From Acinetobacter calcoaceticus (GTDB lineage: Bacteria > Pseudomonadota > Gammaproteobacteria > Pseudomonadales > Moraxellaceae): a DNA stretch of 64,000 nt. The position numbers and the translations under genes are program-made. Below, in pieces: positions 49,354 through 59,233 of this stretch; position 1 is the stretch's first letter; every line of letters begins with the position of its first letter. The stretch lies in NCBI RefSeq assembly GCF_004345325.1, contig NZ_SLVJ01000003.1, forward strand, positions 62,001 through 126,000, read 5' to 3'. Below the pieces are notes generated by a model. It was not told the origin of the DNA. It saw only the letters and a list, made by a program, of their open reading frames with translations, and did not search any database.

Positions 49354-49683
49354 AAACCTATCACCAATTTCATTGATCAAAAAAATACGTCAGCACGCGG
49401 CATCCGCCATTAGTGTAAGGGAAAGCCTGAACTTTGCCCAAATAATTTTCGCTCAAGGCTGTGCTGAGCACACTAAAGTTGCAACTCAAATGCAGTGCTT
49501 TCATATTATTCGTCATGTTTTTAATTATTTGAGCAACTTAGCAGAAAAATATCAGGGTCGTCCAATCCTTGGACTATTGTATGGATGCAGATTTCTGACT
49601 TTAGATCCAAAAGTTTAGATTTAAGCGTTTAGATTTTCGAGCTGAGAATCAGGACTCAATCTTTAAAATTTTAGATTCACTTG
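49354..49683. other. Spacer between patatin-like gene and hisIE
   Basis: 330 bases with no gene called. The part nearest the patatin-like gene has four scattered TTTAGAT words. Promoter of hisIE expected near its start; no clear motif. Confidence 0.5.
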
Positions 49684-50763
49684 CTAGAGCATTTCGATAT
49701 GCTCGGCAAAATTTTGCTTGTGCAACATCTCTAAAAATTCATCACCGAGACGCTGACTTTCAGCTATACATTGCCGCCACAGTTGCTTACGTTGCTGCTG
49801 ATCCATGCCCTTTAAGCTAAAGTCCTTGCGATCAGGAAGGCGACCCAGTGGCAGACTGGACAGATAAGCCTTTGAAGGGGAGAGCAATAAGGTACGCGCT
49901 TGGTTATTGGCATTGGCCTGACGTGAAGTCCAGATTTTGTCAAACCAACCGGGAATGATGCGATCGCTAAAATGTGGATAGAGCACGATGCCTTGGCTGT
50001 TAAATGGCAGATCAATGTGATAATCGATCAGGCCACCATCACGGTAACTGCCTGGTGGGGCATTGGGGATATCACGGACTGCATTCATCACCCCCGGAAT
50101 CGAGGCTGAAGCCATCAGCCATTGCTGTACATTATCTTCGCTCAAGGCGTGATAGTGGGTGTGAAAGTCATCTGTGGGCAAGATGAATTGCGTAGCGTGT
50201 GCAGGTTGGCTCAACACACGCTGCATAAAGTGCTGACAATGCTTACGTGCTACAGCATTACTCCCAACGATGGCTGCAACCGAGGCCAACAGTGGCAGAT
50301 TTCTATCACTTTCAAAGAGGTGCTGTGCTTTGGCCGAAATCACCGTGAGATGATAATTCGGATGTTGGATCAGTTGTTCGGTCTTGCCATCGGTCAATTC
50401 ACGCAGCATGTTAAAGCAGATATCACTGACATTTTGGCGCGTCATTTTGCGGTCAAAGCTTAAGTCGGTATACAACTCAGCTAAGCGCTCAGTGCCTTGT
50501 TTTGCACCCAACGCCAAGATACTGGCAAAGCGCCAACTGCCAATTGAGGCACCAATCAGCGTCCGCCGCTGCGGTGCTTGTGGGAGAAATTCAGCAAAAA
50601 TCGCTTGATCTAGCCCTAGAATCCCAATGCCCTTAGGGCCCCCCGCAGCACCGGGGATAATATCCACTTGTTGGGCATTCAAGCCTTGTTGTTCTATTAA
50701 ATGCCGTGCCAATAGCCCAGCGCGAACGCTGAGGGCAGGAGGGCGTTGTTGTAAAATCTGCAT
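49684..50763 (-). CDS. Patatin-like phospholipase
   Basis: 359-residue patatin-family lipid acyl hydrolase with a Ser-Asp dyad: oxyanion-hole glycine stretch GAAGGPKG (about 39-46), nucleophile elbow GASIGSW (Ser about residue 74), and DGG motif (SYRDGGLIDYHIDLPF) carrying the Asp. No signal peptide, so probably cytoplasmic or membrane-associated. Single gene; substrate unknown. Confidence 0.87.
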   Translation of the reverse strand: MQILQQRPPALSVRAGLLARHLIEQQGLNAQQVDIIPGAAGGPKGIGILGLDQAIFAEFLPQAPQRRTLIGASIGSWRFASILALGAKQGTERLAELYTDLSFDRKMTRQNVSDICFNMLRELTDGKTEQLIQHPNYHLTVISAKAQHLFESDRNLPLLASVAAIVGSNAVARKHCQHFMQRVLSQPAHATQFILPTDDFHTHYHALSEDNVQQWLMASASIPGVMNAVRDIPNAPPGSYRDGGLIDYHIDLPFNSQGIVLYPHFSDRIIPGWFDKIWTSRQANANNQARTLLLSPSKAYLSSLPLGRLPDRKDFSLKGMDQQQRKQLWRQCIAESQRLGDEFLEMLHKQNFAEHIEML

Positions 50764-50934
50764 AGTAATACGTTAGTTATCTAAGTTTGGGCCCAATTTA
50801 CGCAATGCTATTGGCGCTCACAATGGCAAGAGCTCACCCTGTATGACTGCTGAGTCAAAGTTAAAAAAAGGTTGAAGATGGCCTAAGCTTCGGTTATAGA
50901 TCGAGATTGCTTAAATTTTGTAGAGAGTTTAGTG

Positions 50935-51699
50935 ATGGATATCCCATTACACATCCAACAGGTTTTTCAAGACCGTGACGATATTCCATTGCTGTATATC
51001 GAAAGTGGCAGTCGCCTCTGGGGCATGGCCAGCCCGGACAGTGATTATGATGTGCGCGGTTTTCACTTGTCATCTAAAGCTACTTATTTTGATTACCGTA
51101 AGCATCGCGACTTGATCGAAATCATGGATGGAGATTTTGATTTTGTTTCCTATGACCTCGATAAAATGTTCGGTTTATTGGCAAAAAGTAACCCAACAGT
51201 ATTGGAATGGGTACGCGCACATATCGTCTATTTAAATCAATTTGCAGGCTGGGATGAATTCGTCACTGGATTGTTGGCACGTATTGATTATCGCGCCTTG
51301 TATTACCACTATTTATCCTTGGCCAAAGGCGGCATGCATGTGATGCAGACGCCGAACAATTTCACCTACAAAAAAGTCTTCTATTCAATTCGTGGCTTGA
51401 TGTCAGCGGAGTTGGCGATGGCTCAACAAATGCCGGCCCTAAAAATCACTGAGCTCTTTCAACAGGTGGCAGAGCACGATCCACTGCGACTTTGGGCAGA
51501 AGATTACTTACTGATTAAGCAACAGCAACGTGAGAAAGCGGTAATTCCAGAGGCAACCCAGTTAGAAATAACTGACTTGCTCAATAGCAAGATTGCCAGT
51601 TTGAGTGAAGTTCAGATGTCAAAAGGTCACAAACAGACTGAGTTGCAACAATATCTAAGCAACTATAGCTATGAACTCAAGCAGCACTATTATGGTTAA
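50935..51699 (+). CDS. RlaP-type (PF10127) nucleotidyltransferase
   Basis: 254 residues with the minimal nucleotidyltransferase signature ESGSRLWGMASPDSDYDVRGF (GS plus D-x-D metal ligands, about residues 24-44) followed by the family's HRDLIEIMDGDFDFVSYDLDKMFGLLAKSNPTVLEWV. Members are linked to RNA repair in some genomes through RtcB/RtcA operons, but no repair genes are adjacent here. I prefer the ATG at 50935 over the GTG one codon earlier, because the spacing to TAGAGAG is better. Confidence 0.82.
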   Translation: MDIPLHIQQVFQDRDDIPLLYIESGSRLWGMASPDSDYDVRGFHLSSKATYFDYRKHRDLIEIMDGDFDFVSYDLDKMFGLLAKSNPTVLEWVRAHIVYLNQFAGWDEFVTGLLARIDYRALYYHYLSLAKGGMHVMQTPNNFTYKKVFYSIRGLMSAELAMAQQMPALKITELFQQVAEHDPLRLWAEDYLLIKQQQREKAVIPEATQLEITDLLNSKIASLSEVQMSKGHKQTELQQYLSNYSYELKQHYYG

Positions 51700-52073
51700 T
51701 CATGGCAAAGCAAGGTGAGTCACAGCTCATCATGACTATAGATAGCGGATGACGGTGTTAAAACCGTTGTTTGCTCAGGCCATCATTGTCAAAAAAAACT
51801 CGATTAAGCCACATGAGTTCTGATAAACTTACGCCACTTAGCCAGATAATAGACATCAACAGGCAAAGTAACTTTCAAATATCCATCCCATCTTTATGTT
51901 CGATACACCTTGTGAATACGGTGTCCAAGTCGCTTATTCAAGCGCAACTTACAACTTAATTCTTCCTTATGCTTGTCATGGTTGACCGCCATTGGATGAT
52001 CAATTCATTCATTTTAAAAATTGATCCTTTATCCTGCGTCTTCCAACAAGCCGTTCATTATGTGTAGTCAAAA
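51700..52073. other. Spacer upstream of craA
   Basis: 374 bases with no convincing gene; I see no repeat or regulator site. It should contain the craA promoter. Confidence 0.5.
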
Positions 52074-53303
52074 ATGCAAAATGTGAGAACCACAACGTTA
52101 AATCGCGCCACGCTGATGTTTCCATTGGCATTGGTGTTGTTTGAGTTTTCAGTCTATATCGGCAATGATCTGGTCCAACCCGCGATGTTGGCGATTACGC
52201 GTGACTTCGGGGTCAGTAGTACTTGGGCGCCATCGTCGATGTCATTTTATTTATTGGGCGGCGCCTGCGTGGCATGGTTGCTCGGGCCATTGTCCGATCG
52301 TCTTGGTCGTAAACGCGTTCTGCTGGCTGGGGTGGTGTTCTTTGTCGTCACCTGTTTATTGATTTTGCTCACTCAAAATATCCAACAGTTCCTCGGAATG
52401 CGCTTTTTACAAGGTATAGGCCTCACGGTCATTTCTGCCGTCGGTTATGCCGCGATCCAAGAAACCTTTGAAGAACGCGATGCGATTAAAGTCATGGCTT
52501 TGATGGCCAATATCTCGCTTTTGGCCCCGTTACTCGGGCCTGTGGTCGGTGCAGCGCTGATTGATCATGTCTCTTGGCAATGGGGCTTTATCGGGATCGC
52601 CTTTTTGGCCTTTCTCAGTTGGTTTGGCCTCAAAGCCAAAATGCCTGAAAGCACGGGTAATCACCCCAAACGCCCGATGCGCTATATCTTTTCAGACTTT
52701 AAACAGGTCTATGGCAATAAACGCTTCTTGGTCATGACCTTATCATTACCAATGATCAGCTTGCCAGTGATGCTGTGGATCGCACTTTCACCCGTGATGC
52801 TGGTGGAAGAGTTGGGGCTGAGCAGCTTTAGCTATGGATTGATGCAAATCCCGATCTTGGGCGCATTGATCTTGGGCAATATTGTCTTGATTAAAATTAT
52901 CGACAAGTATCCTTTGGGTAAAACCATCCTGGTTGGTGTGCCGATTATGTTGTTGGGTGCGTTGATTATGCTGGTTGGGGTGATCTGGCAGCAGTATTTC
53001 TTGGGCTGTTTATTGGTCGGTATGAGTCTGATGAGCTTTGGCGAAGGGATTAGTTTCTCGATCCTGTATCGCTTTAGCTTAATGTCTTCGGATGTCTCCA
53101 AAGGCACTGTGGCGGCTGCCGTATCGATGCTGCTGATGTTTACCTTCTTCTTTTCGATTGAAGCGGTGCGTATGCTCTATGAGCAGATTCATCTGTGGGC
53201 CTTTGTATTGTCCAGTGTGGCTCTGGTGCTGGTCTGGTTTACTTTCCCTAGAACGATGTTGAAAAAAATCATGCAGGAACGACTCGAACAAGGGCGTTTC
53301 TAA
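52074..53303 (+). CDS. craA: CraA/MdfA-like MFS multidrug exporter
   Basis: 409-residue, 12-helix DHA1 transporter. The N-terminal FPLALVLFEFSVYIGND contains the acidic residue of motif D1 (Glu24) important in MdfA; motif A reads GPLSDRLGRKR and motif C-like GPVVGAAL. The sequence closely resembles CraA of Acinetobacter baumannii, which exports chloramphenicol. Substrate range here is inferred from that likeness. Convergent with the FUSC gene. Confidence 0.85.
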   Translation: MQNVRTTTLNRATLMFPLALVLFEFSVYIGNDLVQPAMLAITRDFGVSSTWAPSSMSFYLLGGACVAWLLGPLSDRLGRKRVLLAGVVFFVVTCLLILLTQNIQQFLGMRFLQGIGLTVISAVGYAAIQETFEERDAIKVMALMANISLLAPLLGPVVGAALIDHVSWQWGFIGIAFLAFLSWFGLKAKMPESTGNHPKRPMRYIFSDFKQVYGNKRFLVMTLSLPMISLPVMLWIALSPVMLVEELGLSSFSYGLMQIPILGALILGNIVLIKIIDKYPLGKTILVGVPIMLLGALIMLVGVIWQQYFLGCLLVGMSLMSFGEGISFSILYRFSLMSSDVSKGTVAAAVSMLLMFTFFFSIEAVRMLYEQIHLWAFVLSSVALVLVWFTFPRTMLKKIMQERLEQGRF

Positions 53304-53398
53304 TTTTGACCTAGGCGCTTGATGCTCTACTGAGTGTCCGCCTCACTCGCCGTTCATCACTATTTCAATTGTAATATGTAGATGACCAGGCGAGTCGC

Positions 53399-55669
53399 TT
53401 ACTGAATTTCTAACACCAATAAATGGTTTTTGAGTGTGACCAGCTCAGGCAGTGTTTCTAGCAATAAGCTGATTTGTTTTAACACCAAAGCTAAATTATC
53501 TGACAATTCATCCGCAGCACTGAGCTGTTGGATCTCGCTCAACTTCGCCTGTACTTGCGCTTGATCTAAAGTCTTCTGCTCGAGCAACACCGTATGCAAC
53601 AACTGCTGACACCATTGCATTAAGGCCAAGACTTGTGGGTCATCCATGCGTTCACGATGGCTGCCCAAAGCTGAGACATAGCTGAGTTGGCTGTGGCTAT
53701 AGACCAAATAGCGAAATGCAGTTTGAATCAAATCCGGATTGGGATTGGGTTCAGTACTCAAACTGGAAATCATGGCAGACAATTCGATCTGTGCATTGTG
53801 AGCAAAGCGCCGTGCTTGGCGATACTCAATACTGTTGTCCTTGCCCTGTTGGTACTGGGTCACCACCACATCAAAATAATTCAGGGTATTTTGCAGTCCT
53901 TGCTTGATGTTGTTGGATATATTTCTAAAGTTCCAATCTGGCCAGATAAAACTCACTGCAAACCATGCGATCCCGCAGCCCAACACGGTATCGATGATGC
54001 GTGGCAGGATAATGCTATAACCCGCGCCTTTTAAATTGAAAATCAGCAACACCATCAAGGTCGCCATCAGGGTGGCCATGGCGTATTTTTTGGAACGCAA
54101 ATAAAAGAAACTCACCCCAAAGATAATGGTCAGCAGCAATTGACCTTCGATGCTGGGTACAAAATACAGCACTGGTATGCCCAAGATCACCCCCAACAGG
54201 GTTCCCAATGTACGCAGTTTGAGCCGACTTTTGGTGGCAAAATAACTGATCTGGCAGACAAATAAACTGGTCAACAGGATCCAATAACCGTGTTTGGCAA
54301 AAGGCAGTAGCGAAATGGCATAGCCGACAGCAAATACAAAACCGATCCGCACCGCATGGCGAAACAACGCAGACTGTGGACTGAGATGCTGTTTGAGTTT
54401 GAGCCAGAGGTCAGTGAAGCCTTGGATGTCATCATCGAGTAAGTTGTGGTTAGCCACCGCATTTGTTTGGTTGAGCTGTTGTTGATTGTGTCCAAGGCCA
54501 TTGCTGGCTTGAGTCCCTATGCTGGGCTCAAGTCCTTCATTCGGCAATTGATTCGGCAATAGGTTCGACAGTTGGTTCGGCAATGGATGTGGATGCTGTT
54601 GTGGGTCGAGGCGATTGAATTGCTCATGGATGCTTTTAAGGTTTTTTAAGATCAGGTTTAAATTTTTAACTTCTAGATTGCTTGGGTGCGCAGCAATCCA
54701 GTCTTGCATCGAGCATTCTAGTTGCTCTAAGGCATATTCATGCTCAGCTTGGCGCTGGTAGGGCTGATGATGCAAGATACACTGCGCCAGTTGCTCACAA
54801 GCCACAGCCAAGAGGCGTACATTTTTTTGAATTCGAAAGATCAGATCAGTACGACTAAATTGACGGTGAATATGTTCATAGTGCAGATAGTTTGAGGTCG
54901 CTTGCTCATGCATGTCTTGGGCAAGAAAATAATAATTCAGCCATTCGATGGTGTCCTTATTGGCTCGCGAGGCTTTGAGCCGAGTCAATAAGGAACGTTT
55001 GCTGTTGTTCAGGCTCTGCACCACCTGACTGCTTTGTAGCGACAGGTCATAGAGGCGCTGTTCAACGTGGTCGGTGTTATCAGGGTCAAACAAATGTGCT
55101 TTGGTCATAAACACACCAGCAAGATGTTGGAAACTTTGTGCCAAATTATCCTGTACGGCTTGGGTGGGTTTGAGTAGATAGAAAATGATTGAGCTCAAGC
55201 CATACCAGAGTGTCCCCATGACAAAGTAGCTCGGTTGCATATACCACTCTGCGTAGTCGTTGAGACCAAACATGGTATAGATCGACAACAGCACCGTTCC
55301 AAAGGAGATAGTGGCATAGCGTTGTCCCAAAGCCCCAAGCAATATAAACCCGGCACTAGACAGTGATAAATAAAGGATAAATAGCAGTTTATAGGGGTGG
55401 AGTAAGGCCAAAATGCTACTGACACCAAAGAACAGCACACAGACATAGCCCAGATTGCGCAGGCGGATACTGAGTCGATCATCAAAGTCGGTCAATGCCG
55501 TGGCTATAGCACCTAAGGTGACTGGGACGATCAAAGATTCATAGCCCAAGAACAGCAGACCTAAAGTGGTGCCACTGAGTACGATTAAAATTTGAGTGCA
55601 ATATATCAAGGTCGAATTTGATTTAAAGCTTTGAAAATAATTTAGGCGCTTGGTCACGGTATGATCCAC
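53399..55669 (-). CDS. YccS-like FUSC-family membrane protein
   Basis: 756 residues in the YccS/YhfK layout: N-terminal group of membrane helices (about 20-165), a large cytoplasmic region (170-420), a second group of helices (430-580), and a cytoplasmic C-terminal domain. FUSC proteins relate to the AaeB efflux pumps. In the cytoplasmic linker a four-residue unit (P/S-N-Q/L-L) is repeated, encoded by 12-bp repeats at 54539-54586. Substrate unknown. Confidence 0.82.
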   Translation of the reverse strand: MDHTVTKRLNYFQSFKSNSTLIYCTQILIVLSGTTLGLLFLGYESLIVPVTLGAIATALTDFDDRLSIRLRNLGYVCVLFFGVSSILALLHPYKLLFILYLSLSSAGFILLGALGQRYATISFGTVLLSIYTMFGLNDYAEWYMQPSYFVMGTLWYGLSSIIFYLLKPTQAVQDNLAQSFQHLAGVFMTKAHLFDPDNTDHVEQRLYDLSLQSSQVVQSLNNSKRSLLTRLKASRANKDTIEWLNYYFLAQDMHEQATSNYLHYEHIHRQFSRTDLIFRIQKNVRLLAVACEQLAQCILHHQPYQRQAEHEYALEQLECSMQDWIAAHPSNLEVKNLNLILKNLKSIHEQFNRLDPQQHPHPLPNQLSNLLPNQLPNEGLEPSIGTQASNGLGHNQQQLNQTNAVANHNLLDDDIQGFTDLWLKLKQHLSPQSALFRHAVRIGFVFAVGYAISLLPFAKHGYWILLTSLFVCQISYFATKSRLKLRTLGTLLGVILGIPVLYFVPSIEGQLLLTIIFGVSFFYLRSKKYAMATLMATLMVLLIFNLKGAGYSIILPRIIDTVLGCGIAWFAVSFIWPDWNFRNISNNIKQGLQNTLNYFDVVVTQYQQGKDNSIEYRQARRFAHNAQIELSAMISSLSTEPNPNPDLIQTAFRYLVYSHSQLSYVSALGSHRERMDDPQVLALMQWCQQLLHTVLLEQKTLDQAQVQAKLSEIQQLSAADELSDNLALVLKQISLLLETLPELVTLKNHLLVLEIQ
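54539..54586. repeat. Four 12-bp tandem repeats inside the FUSC gene
   Basis: Units TTCGGCAATTGA, TTCGGCAATAGG, TTCGACAGTTGG and TTCGGCAATGGA. They encode in-frame four-residue repeats in a disordered linker, so changes in number would alter length without a frameshift. Confidence 0.85.
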
Positions 55670-55764
55670 GGCTCAGTTGATATTTAAACGGTTCGGGTGT
55701 TGTTCTTAGCGATCGCTGCAAATAAATATTGATTTTATGCCTGAGTTTGCTCGACGTAGAGCGA

Positions 55765-55794
55765 ATTGTGGATATCCATCTAGATATCCACAAT
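55765..55794. repeat. Perfect 12-bp-arm inverted repeat after sodC
   Basis: ATTGTGGATATC / GATATCCACAAT with a 6-base loop, 29 bases beyond the sodC stop, without a T-run. Three tandem GGCTGAAT copies (55800-55823) lie between the two. Confidence 0.65.
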
Positions 55795-55822
55795 CGGAGG
55801 GCTGAATGGCTGAATGGCTGAA

Positions 55823-56380
55823 TTAGCGGATTACGCCACAGGCAATACGATCACCCCCACCGCCCAAAGGCTTCGGTGTATCCGAATAGTTGTCACCGCC
55901 CGCATGGATCATGATCGCCCGACCTTGAACATCAGCCAGTTTGAGTCTAGAGGCCACTACAGTGGTATTGGCATTGCCATAACTATCGACATTTAATACC
56001 GGTAAATCACCGAGGTGACCATCATTTGGCGTGCCATGTTGAGCATTGGTCGGATTGTAATGTCCACCTGCAGCCAAAGCCGCGACCATTTTGCCATCTT
56101 TTTCAGCAGGCTGACATAAGCCTGTTTCATGGATATGAAAACCATGAAATCCCGCAGGCAGATTCTTTAATTGGGTCTTAATACGTAAACCCTGAGGGCT
56201 GTCAGTAAAGGTAATTTGCCCCAGACTTGCACCTACACCTTGTGCAGTCACGCTTTGTACATCGACCACATGCTGTGGTGTATTTTTTTGCACTTTTTGC
56301 TGTGTTGTGGTGCTACATCCTGTGATTGCGACTGCAATTATCGCGCTCAGGAGGGACGCTTTTAAAAAGTGGGTAGGCAT
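55823..56380 (-). CDS. sodC: Cu/Zn superoxide dismutase, lipoprotein
   Basis: 185-residue periplasmic superoxide dismutase with a lipoprotein signal ending in ITGC (Cys22). Copper and zinc ligands are in GFHGFHIHETG, GGHYNPTNAQHG, DGHLGDLP and IMIHAGGDNYSD; the disulfide cysteines are in TGLCQP and RIACGVI. Length normal for bacterial SodC. Protects against external superoxide. Confidence 0.95.
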   Translation of the reverse strand: MPTHFLKASLLSAIIAVAITGCSTTTQQKVQKNTPQHVVDVQSVTAQGVGASLGQITFTDSPQGLRIKTQLKNLPAGFHGFHIHETGLCQPAEKDGKMVAALAAGGHYNPTNAQHGTPNDGHLGDLPVLNVDSYGNANTTVVASRLKLADVQGRAIMIHAGGDNYSDTPKPLGGGGDRIACGVIR

Positions 56381-56518
56381 ATGAATTTGTCCATTTTTTT
56401 TACTAGATCAAGCAATTAAAACAAAGCTGAGTCATGAGCACAATCATAAACAGCCTTTGTAATGTGTTGATTATTTATACACAAGATTAAAATCCTAATC
56501 ATGTGTTATATCTAGCAT

Positions 56519-57637
56519 TTAATGGAGTGGTGGCGAGTCATCATCTAGGTCATGTGCGAGTGTTGCTTTAGGGACTGCGATATCTACTTCTGTGTTTTCA
56601 TGCAACCATTCACGCCAAATCGCTAACATAATCGCCAGTATCACCGGGCCAACAAATAATCCAACCAAACCAAAACTGGCAATTCCACCAAGTACCCCAA
56701 ACATAATCAGTAAGAACGGAATTTGGGTGGCACCTGAAATTACCAAAGGACGAATCACATTGTCTGAGGTACTGACGATGCAAACACCCCAAGTCATCAC
56801 CCCAATGGCTTCGATGGTCTGACCATGGGAAAACAACCACAAAGACACGGCACCATAGGCCACAGGAGTACCAAAAGGAATCAAAGCCAGCAAGAAGGTG
56901 GCAATGGTCAGGACCATCGGATTTGGGACACCTGCTACAAAATAACTTAGACCCGCCAAGATCGCTTGAGCGATTGCAGTCAAGCCCACACCATAGACCA
57001 CGGCGCGAGTGGTATCAGAAATAGTTTCTAGATAATGATGGATGCGTGGGCCAATGATGTTCTCTAGTGCCTTACTGACTTGCTGTAAAATGGTTTGTCC
57101 ATCACGATAAAAAAAGAACAAAGAAAAGATCACAAAACAGATTTTAATCAAGTTTTTACTAATTTCACCGACCACCATCCGACCATAATTGAGATGACCC
57201 TGCACCCAAAGGGAAATGGTCTGGGTCAGACCGCTTGGGTTGGCATTAATATCCAAAACGATACGATTAATTTCCTGACCTACAAAGGGCAGGTTCAGAA
57301 TAAACTCAGGAACACTGAGATTGCCTGAAACCAATTGGCGATGCAGATCAAAATACAGATTACGGCCTTCTTGTTGCAACATGAAAATCGCGAACACCAA
57401 AGGTAGACCAACCACCAAGACCACCAAGCTAATCATGATTGAAGCGCTTAGGTTTGGACGCTGCTCGCCACAAAGACGTTGGATGTATTTATACATTGGC
57501 CAAGTCATATAGGTGATGATACAGGCCCACAAGACAGGAACGATAAAGTAGCGAAGGATGTCATAGGCTAAAAAAAGAAGAATAAAGCATAGGCCCAAAA
57601 ACAATATTCGTTGTAATGACGGATTAAATTTTTGCAC
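56519..57637 (-). CDS. AI-2E/PerM family membrane protein
   Basis: 372 residues with the family layout: three N-terminal helices, a soluble domain (about 100-190), and a C-terminal helix bundle including GIASFGLVGLFVGPVILAIMLAIWREW, characteristic of AI-2E/YdiK/PerM proteins. Members are proposed exporters or ion antiporters. It lies downstream of the ParA-like gene on the same strand with a strong hairpin between them. Confidence 0.87.
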   Translation of the reverse strand: MQKFNPSLQRILFLGLCFILLFLAYDILRYFIVPVLWACIITYMTWPMYKYIQRLCGEQRPNLSASIMISLVVLVVGLPLVFAIFMLQQEGRNLYFDLHRQLVSGNLSVPEFILNLPFVGQEINRIVLDINANPSGLTQTISLWVQGHLNYGRMVVGEISKNLIKICFVIFSLFFFYRDGQTILQQVSKALENIIGPRIHHYLETISDTTRAVVYGVGLTAIAQAILAGLSYFVAGVPNPMVLTIATFLLALIPFGTPVAYGAVSLWLFSHGQTIEAIGVMTWGVCIVSTSDNVIRPLVISGATQIPFLLIMFGVLGGIASFGLVGLFVGPVILAIMLAIWREWLHENTEVDIAVPKATLAHDLDDDSPPLH

Positions 57638-57670
57638 GCTCTTCTCTTATTGCGTTGAAATCAGGAATGT

Positions 57671-57703
57671 AGTGACGTCATCTGCTTGCTAGATGACGTC
57701 ACT
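57671..57703. repeat. Perfect 13-bp-arm inverted repeat after the parA-like gene
   Basis: AGTGACGTCATCT / AGATGACGTCACT with a 7-base loop, 40 bases beyond the ParA-like stop, without a T-run. The longest perfect palindrome I found in the window. Confidence 0.7.
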
Positions 57704-57743
57704 GACTTTATAACATGTCGCAGGATCAGGTCGAGTACTGATC

Positions 57744-58388
57744 TTAAAACCAATCACTCGGATCATCAATTAATGCATCCAATAATGGCTGCCATTGCTG
57801 TTGAATGCTGAGGAAATTCTTTTGATTGCGATCAAAAATACTTAGACCTTGCATGGCCAGTTGGCTATAGGCACTACGCTCAGAGATCCATGCCACAGGT
57901 TGTTGCTCAATTTTGGCAAAAAAATCCTGTATATCCTTCGCACTTGAACTATTGGCTCTGACCCGATTGGCAATCAGATGCATGTCCACTTTGCCCTTAC
58001 GTATGCGTTTAATATCCTGAATATGTTTTAAAAAGCGACGTGTACTGTCGATATCAAAAAATGAAGGTTGCAATGGCGTGACGATGGCATGACATTCACT
58101 GATTAATTGTTCAGCGTGCTCACCTGTTAATGCCCCTGGTGCATCAATGACCAAGTAATCCAAGTTTTTAGGTGCATCCCCAATCGATTTTTCATGACGC
58201 CAATCGAGGCTTTGTATGTTTGGTCGCTGTTCAGGGCGTTGTTTTAGCCACTGTAAGGCTGATTTTTGGTTATCGGCATCGGCTAAGGCGACTTTATAAC
58301 TTTTATGTGCTAGCGCTGATGCCAGCGTGATTGCAGTAATGGTTTTCCCGCAACCTCCTTTTTGGTTTGCTATAAGTATCGTCTTCAT
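57744..58388 (-). CDS. ParA/MinD-like ATPase
   Basis: 214 residues: deviant Walker A NQKGGCGKT (8-16), ALADADNQKSALQWL switch region, Walker B-like LVIDAPG, and the NRVRANS base-recognition segment. Such single-domain ParA proteins without a ParB neighbour often position other machines or plasmids. No ParB gene nearby. Upstream ATG (58400) is in frame and cannot be excluded; neither start has a strong ribosome binding site. Divergent from the nuclease-like gene. Confidence 0.8.
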   Translation of the reverse strand: MKTILIANQKGGCGKTITAITLASALAHKSYKVALADADNQKSALQWLKQRPEQRPNIQSLDWRHEKSIGDAPKNLDYLVIDAPGALTGEHAEQLISECHAIVTPLQPSFFDIDSTRRFLKHIQDIKRIRKGKVDMHLIANRVRANSSSAKDIQDFFAKIEQQPVAWISERSAYSQLAMQGLSIFDRNQKNFLSIQQQWQPLLDALIDDPSDWF

Positions 58389-58517
58389 ATTTTTTTGCAT
58401 CAAACAAGGTGAATGAGTATTTATACCTAGCTTAACATTTTTTTCAATTCAGTCGATGACACATGACAAAAGTATAGTTGTTGTTTACATTGTGTTGAAT
58501 TTTTAAAGGGGGATGTG

Positions 58518-58979
58518 ATGTCGATTTGGCTTGCAATGTTAATTGGGGCCTGTGTAGGCGCAGTGATCGCTACACTGATCTTGTCTAGCACACGAGATGC
58601 AAAAACCAAGGCAGAATATGAACAATATATCGCTGAACTTGAATTAGAGCATCAACAGGCGCTGATTGATGCGCAACGGCGCAGTGTCAATACCAGTCGA
58701 GCGGTGTTAAAGGGCAAAATGGCGGAACAGTTGGCACCGATCTTACCGCAGTTTCCGTATCTGCCGAGCGATGCCAAATTCATGGGTGATCCGATTGATT
58801 ACGTGGTTTTTGAGGGTTATAGCAATTTCCGTGATGGAGATGGTCGGGCTGAAGATATAGAAGTGGTGTTTATTGATATCAAAAGTGGCGCGGCTCGCTT
58901 GACCAAGGGGCAACAAGCGATTGCGCAAGCCATTGAGCAGGGAAGGGTACGCTTCGAGACCATTCGCATAGATTTTTGA
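58518..58979 (+). CDS. Membrane-anchored Holliday-junction-nuclease-like protein
   Basis: 153 residues with an N-terminal membrane helix (about 2-23), a short coiled segment, and a C-terminal domain matching the endonuclease-related Holl family (PF10107): DYVVFEGYSNFRDGDG, EVVFIDIKSG (a D-x-K motif of the PD-(D/E)xK type) and GQQAIAQAIEQGRV. ATG at 58518 follows AAAGGGGG by 5 bases; the GTG one codon earlier is less well placed. Activity unproven. Confidence 0.78.
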   Translation: MSIWLAMLIGACVGAVIATLILSSTRDAKTKAEYEQYIAELELEHQQALIDAQRRSVNTSRAVLKGKMAEQLAPILPQFPYLPSDAKFMGDPIDYVVFEGYSNFRDGDGRAEDIEVVFIDIKSGAARLTKGQQAIAQAIEQGRVRFETIRIDF

Positions 58980-59233
58980 CAGGCTAGATTTGGACTAAAG
59001 TCACGCGGGCTAAAGTGGCTCAGAATAAAATTCAGGCTAAAGTGACCCAACGGAGATGCAATATAGCCTAATTTAGATGCGCTCAAGTATGCATGATAAG
59101 TTTGATGGCATATGACAAATGAGTGACGAATGTGTACATTAATGTAACTTAATATCGCTTTTAATCATTGATTCAGCACATAGTATGTCGCACAGCCATG
59201 TGCTTAGAAGCAAGTTTCGTTGAGGAGTGGATA

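Noticed and set aside
49322..49618. 98-codon + strand ORF starting inside hisIE
   Set aside because: Its start is within hisIE on the other strand; the product shows no signal or domain and no ribosome binding site.
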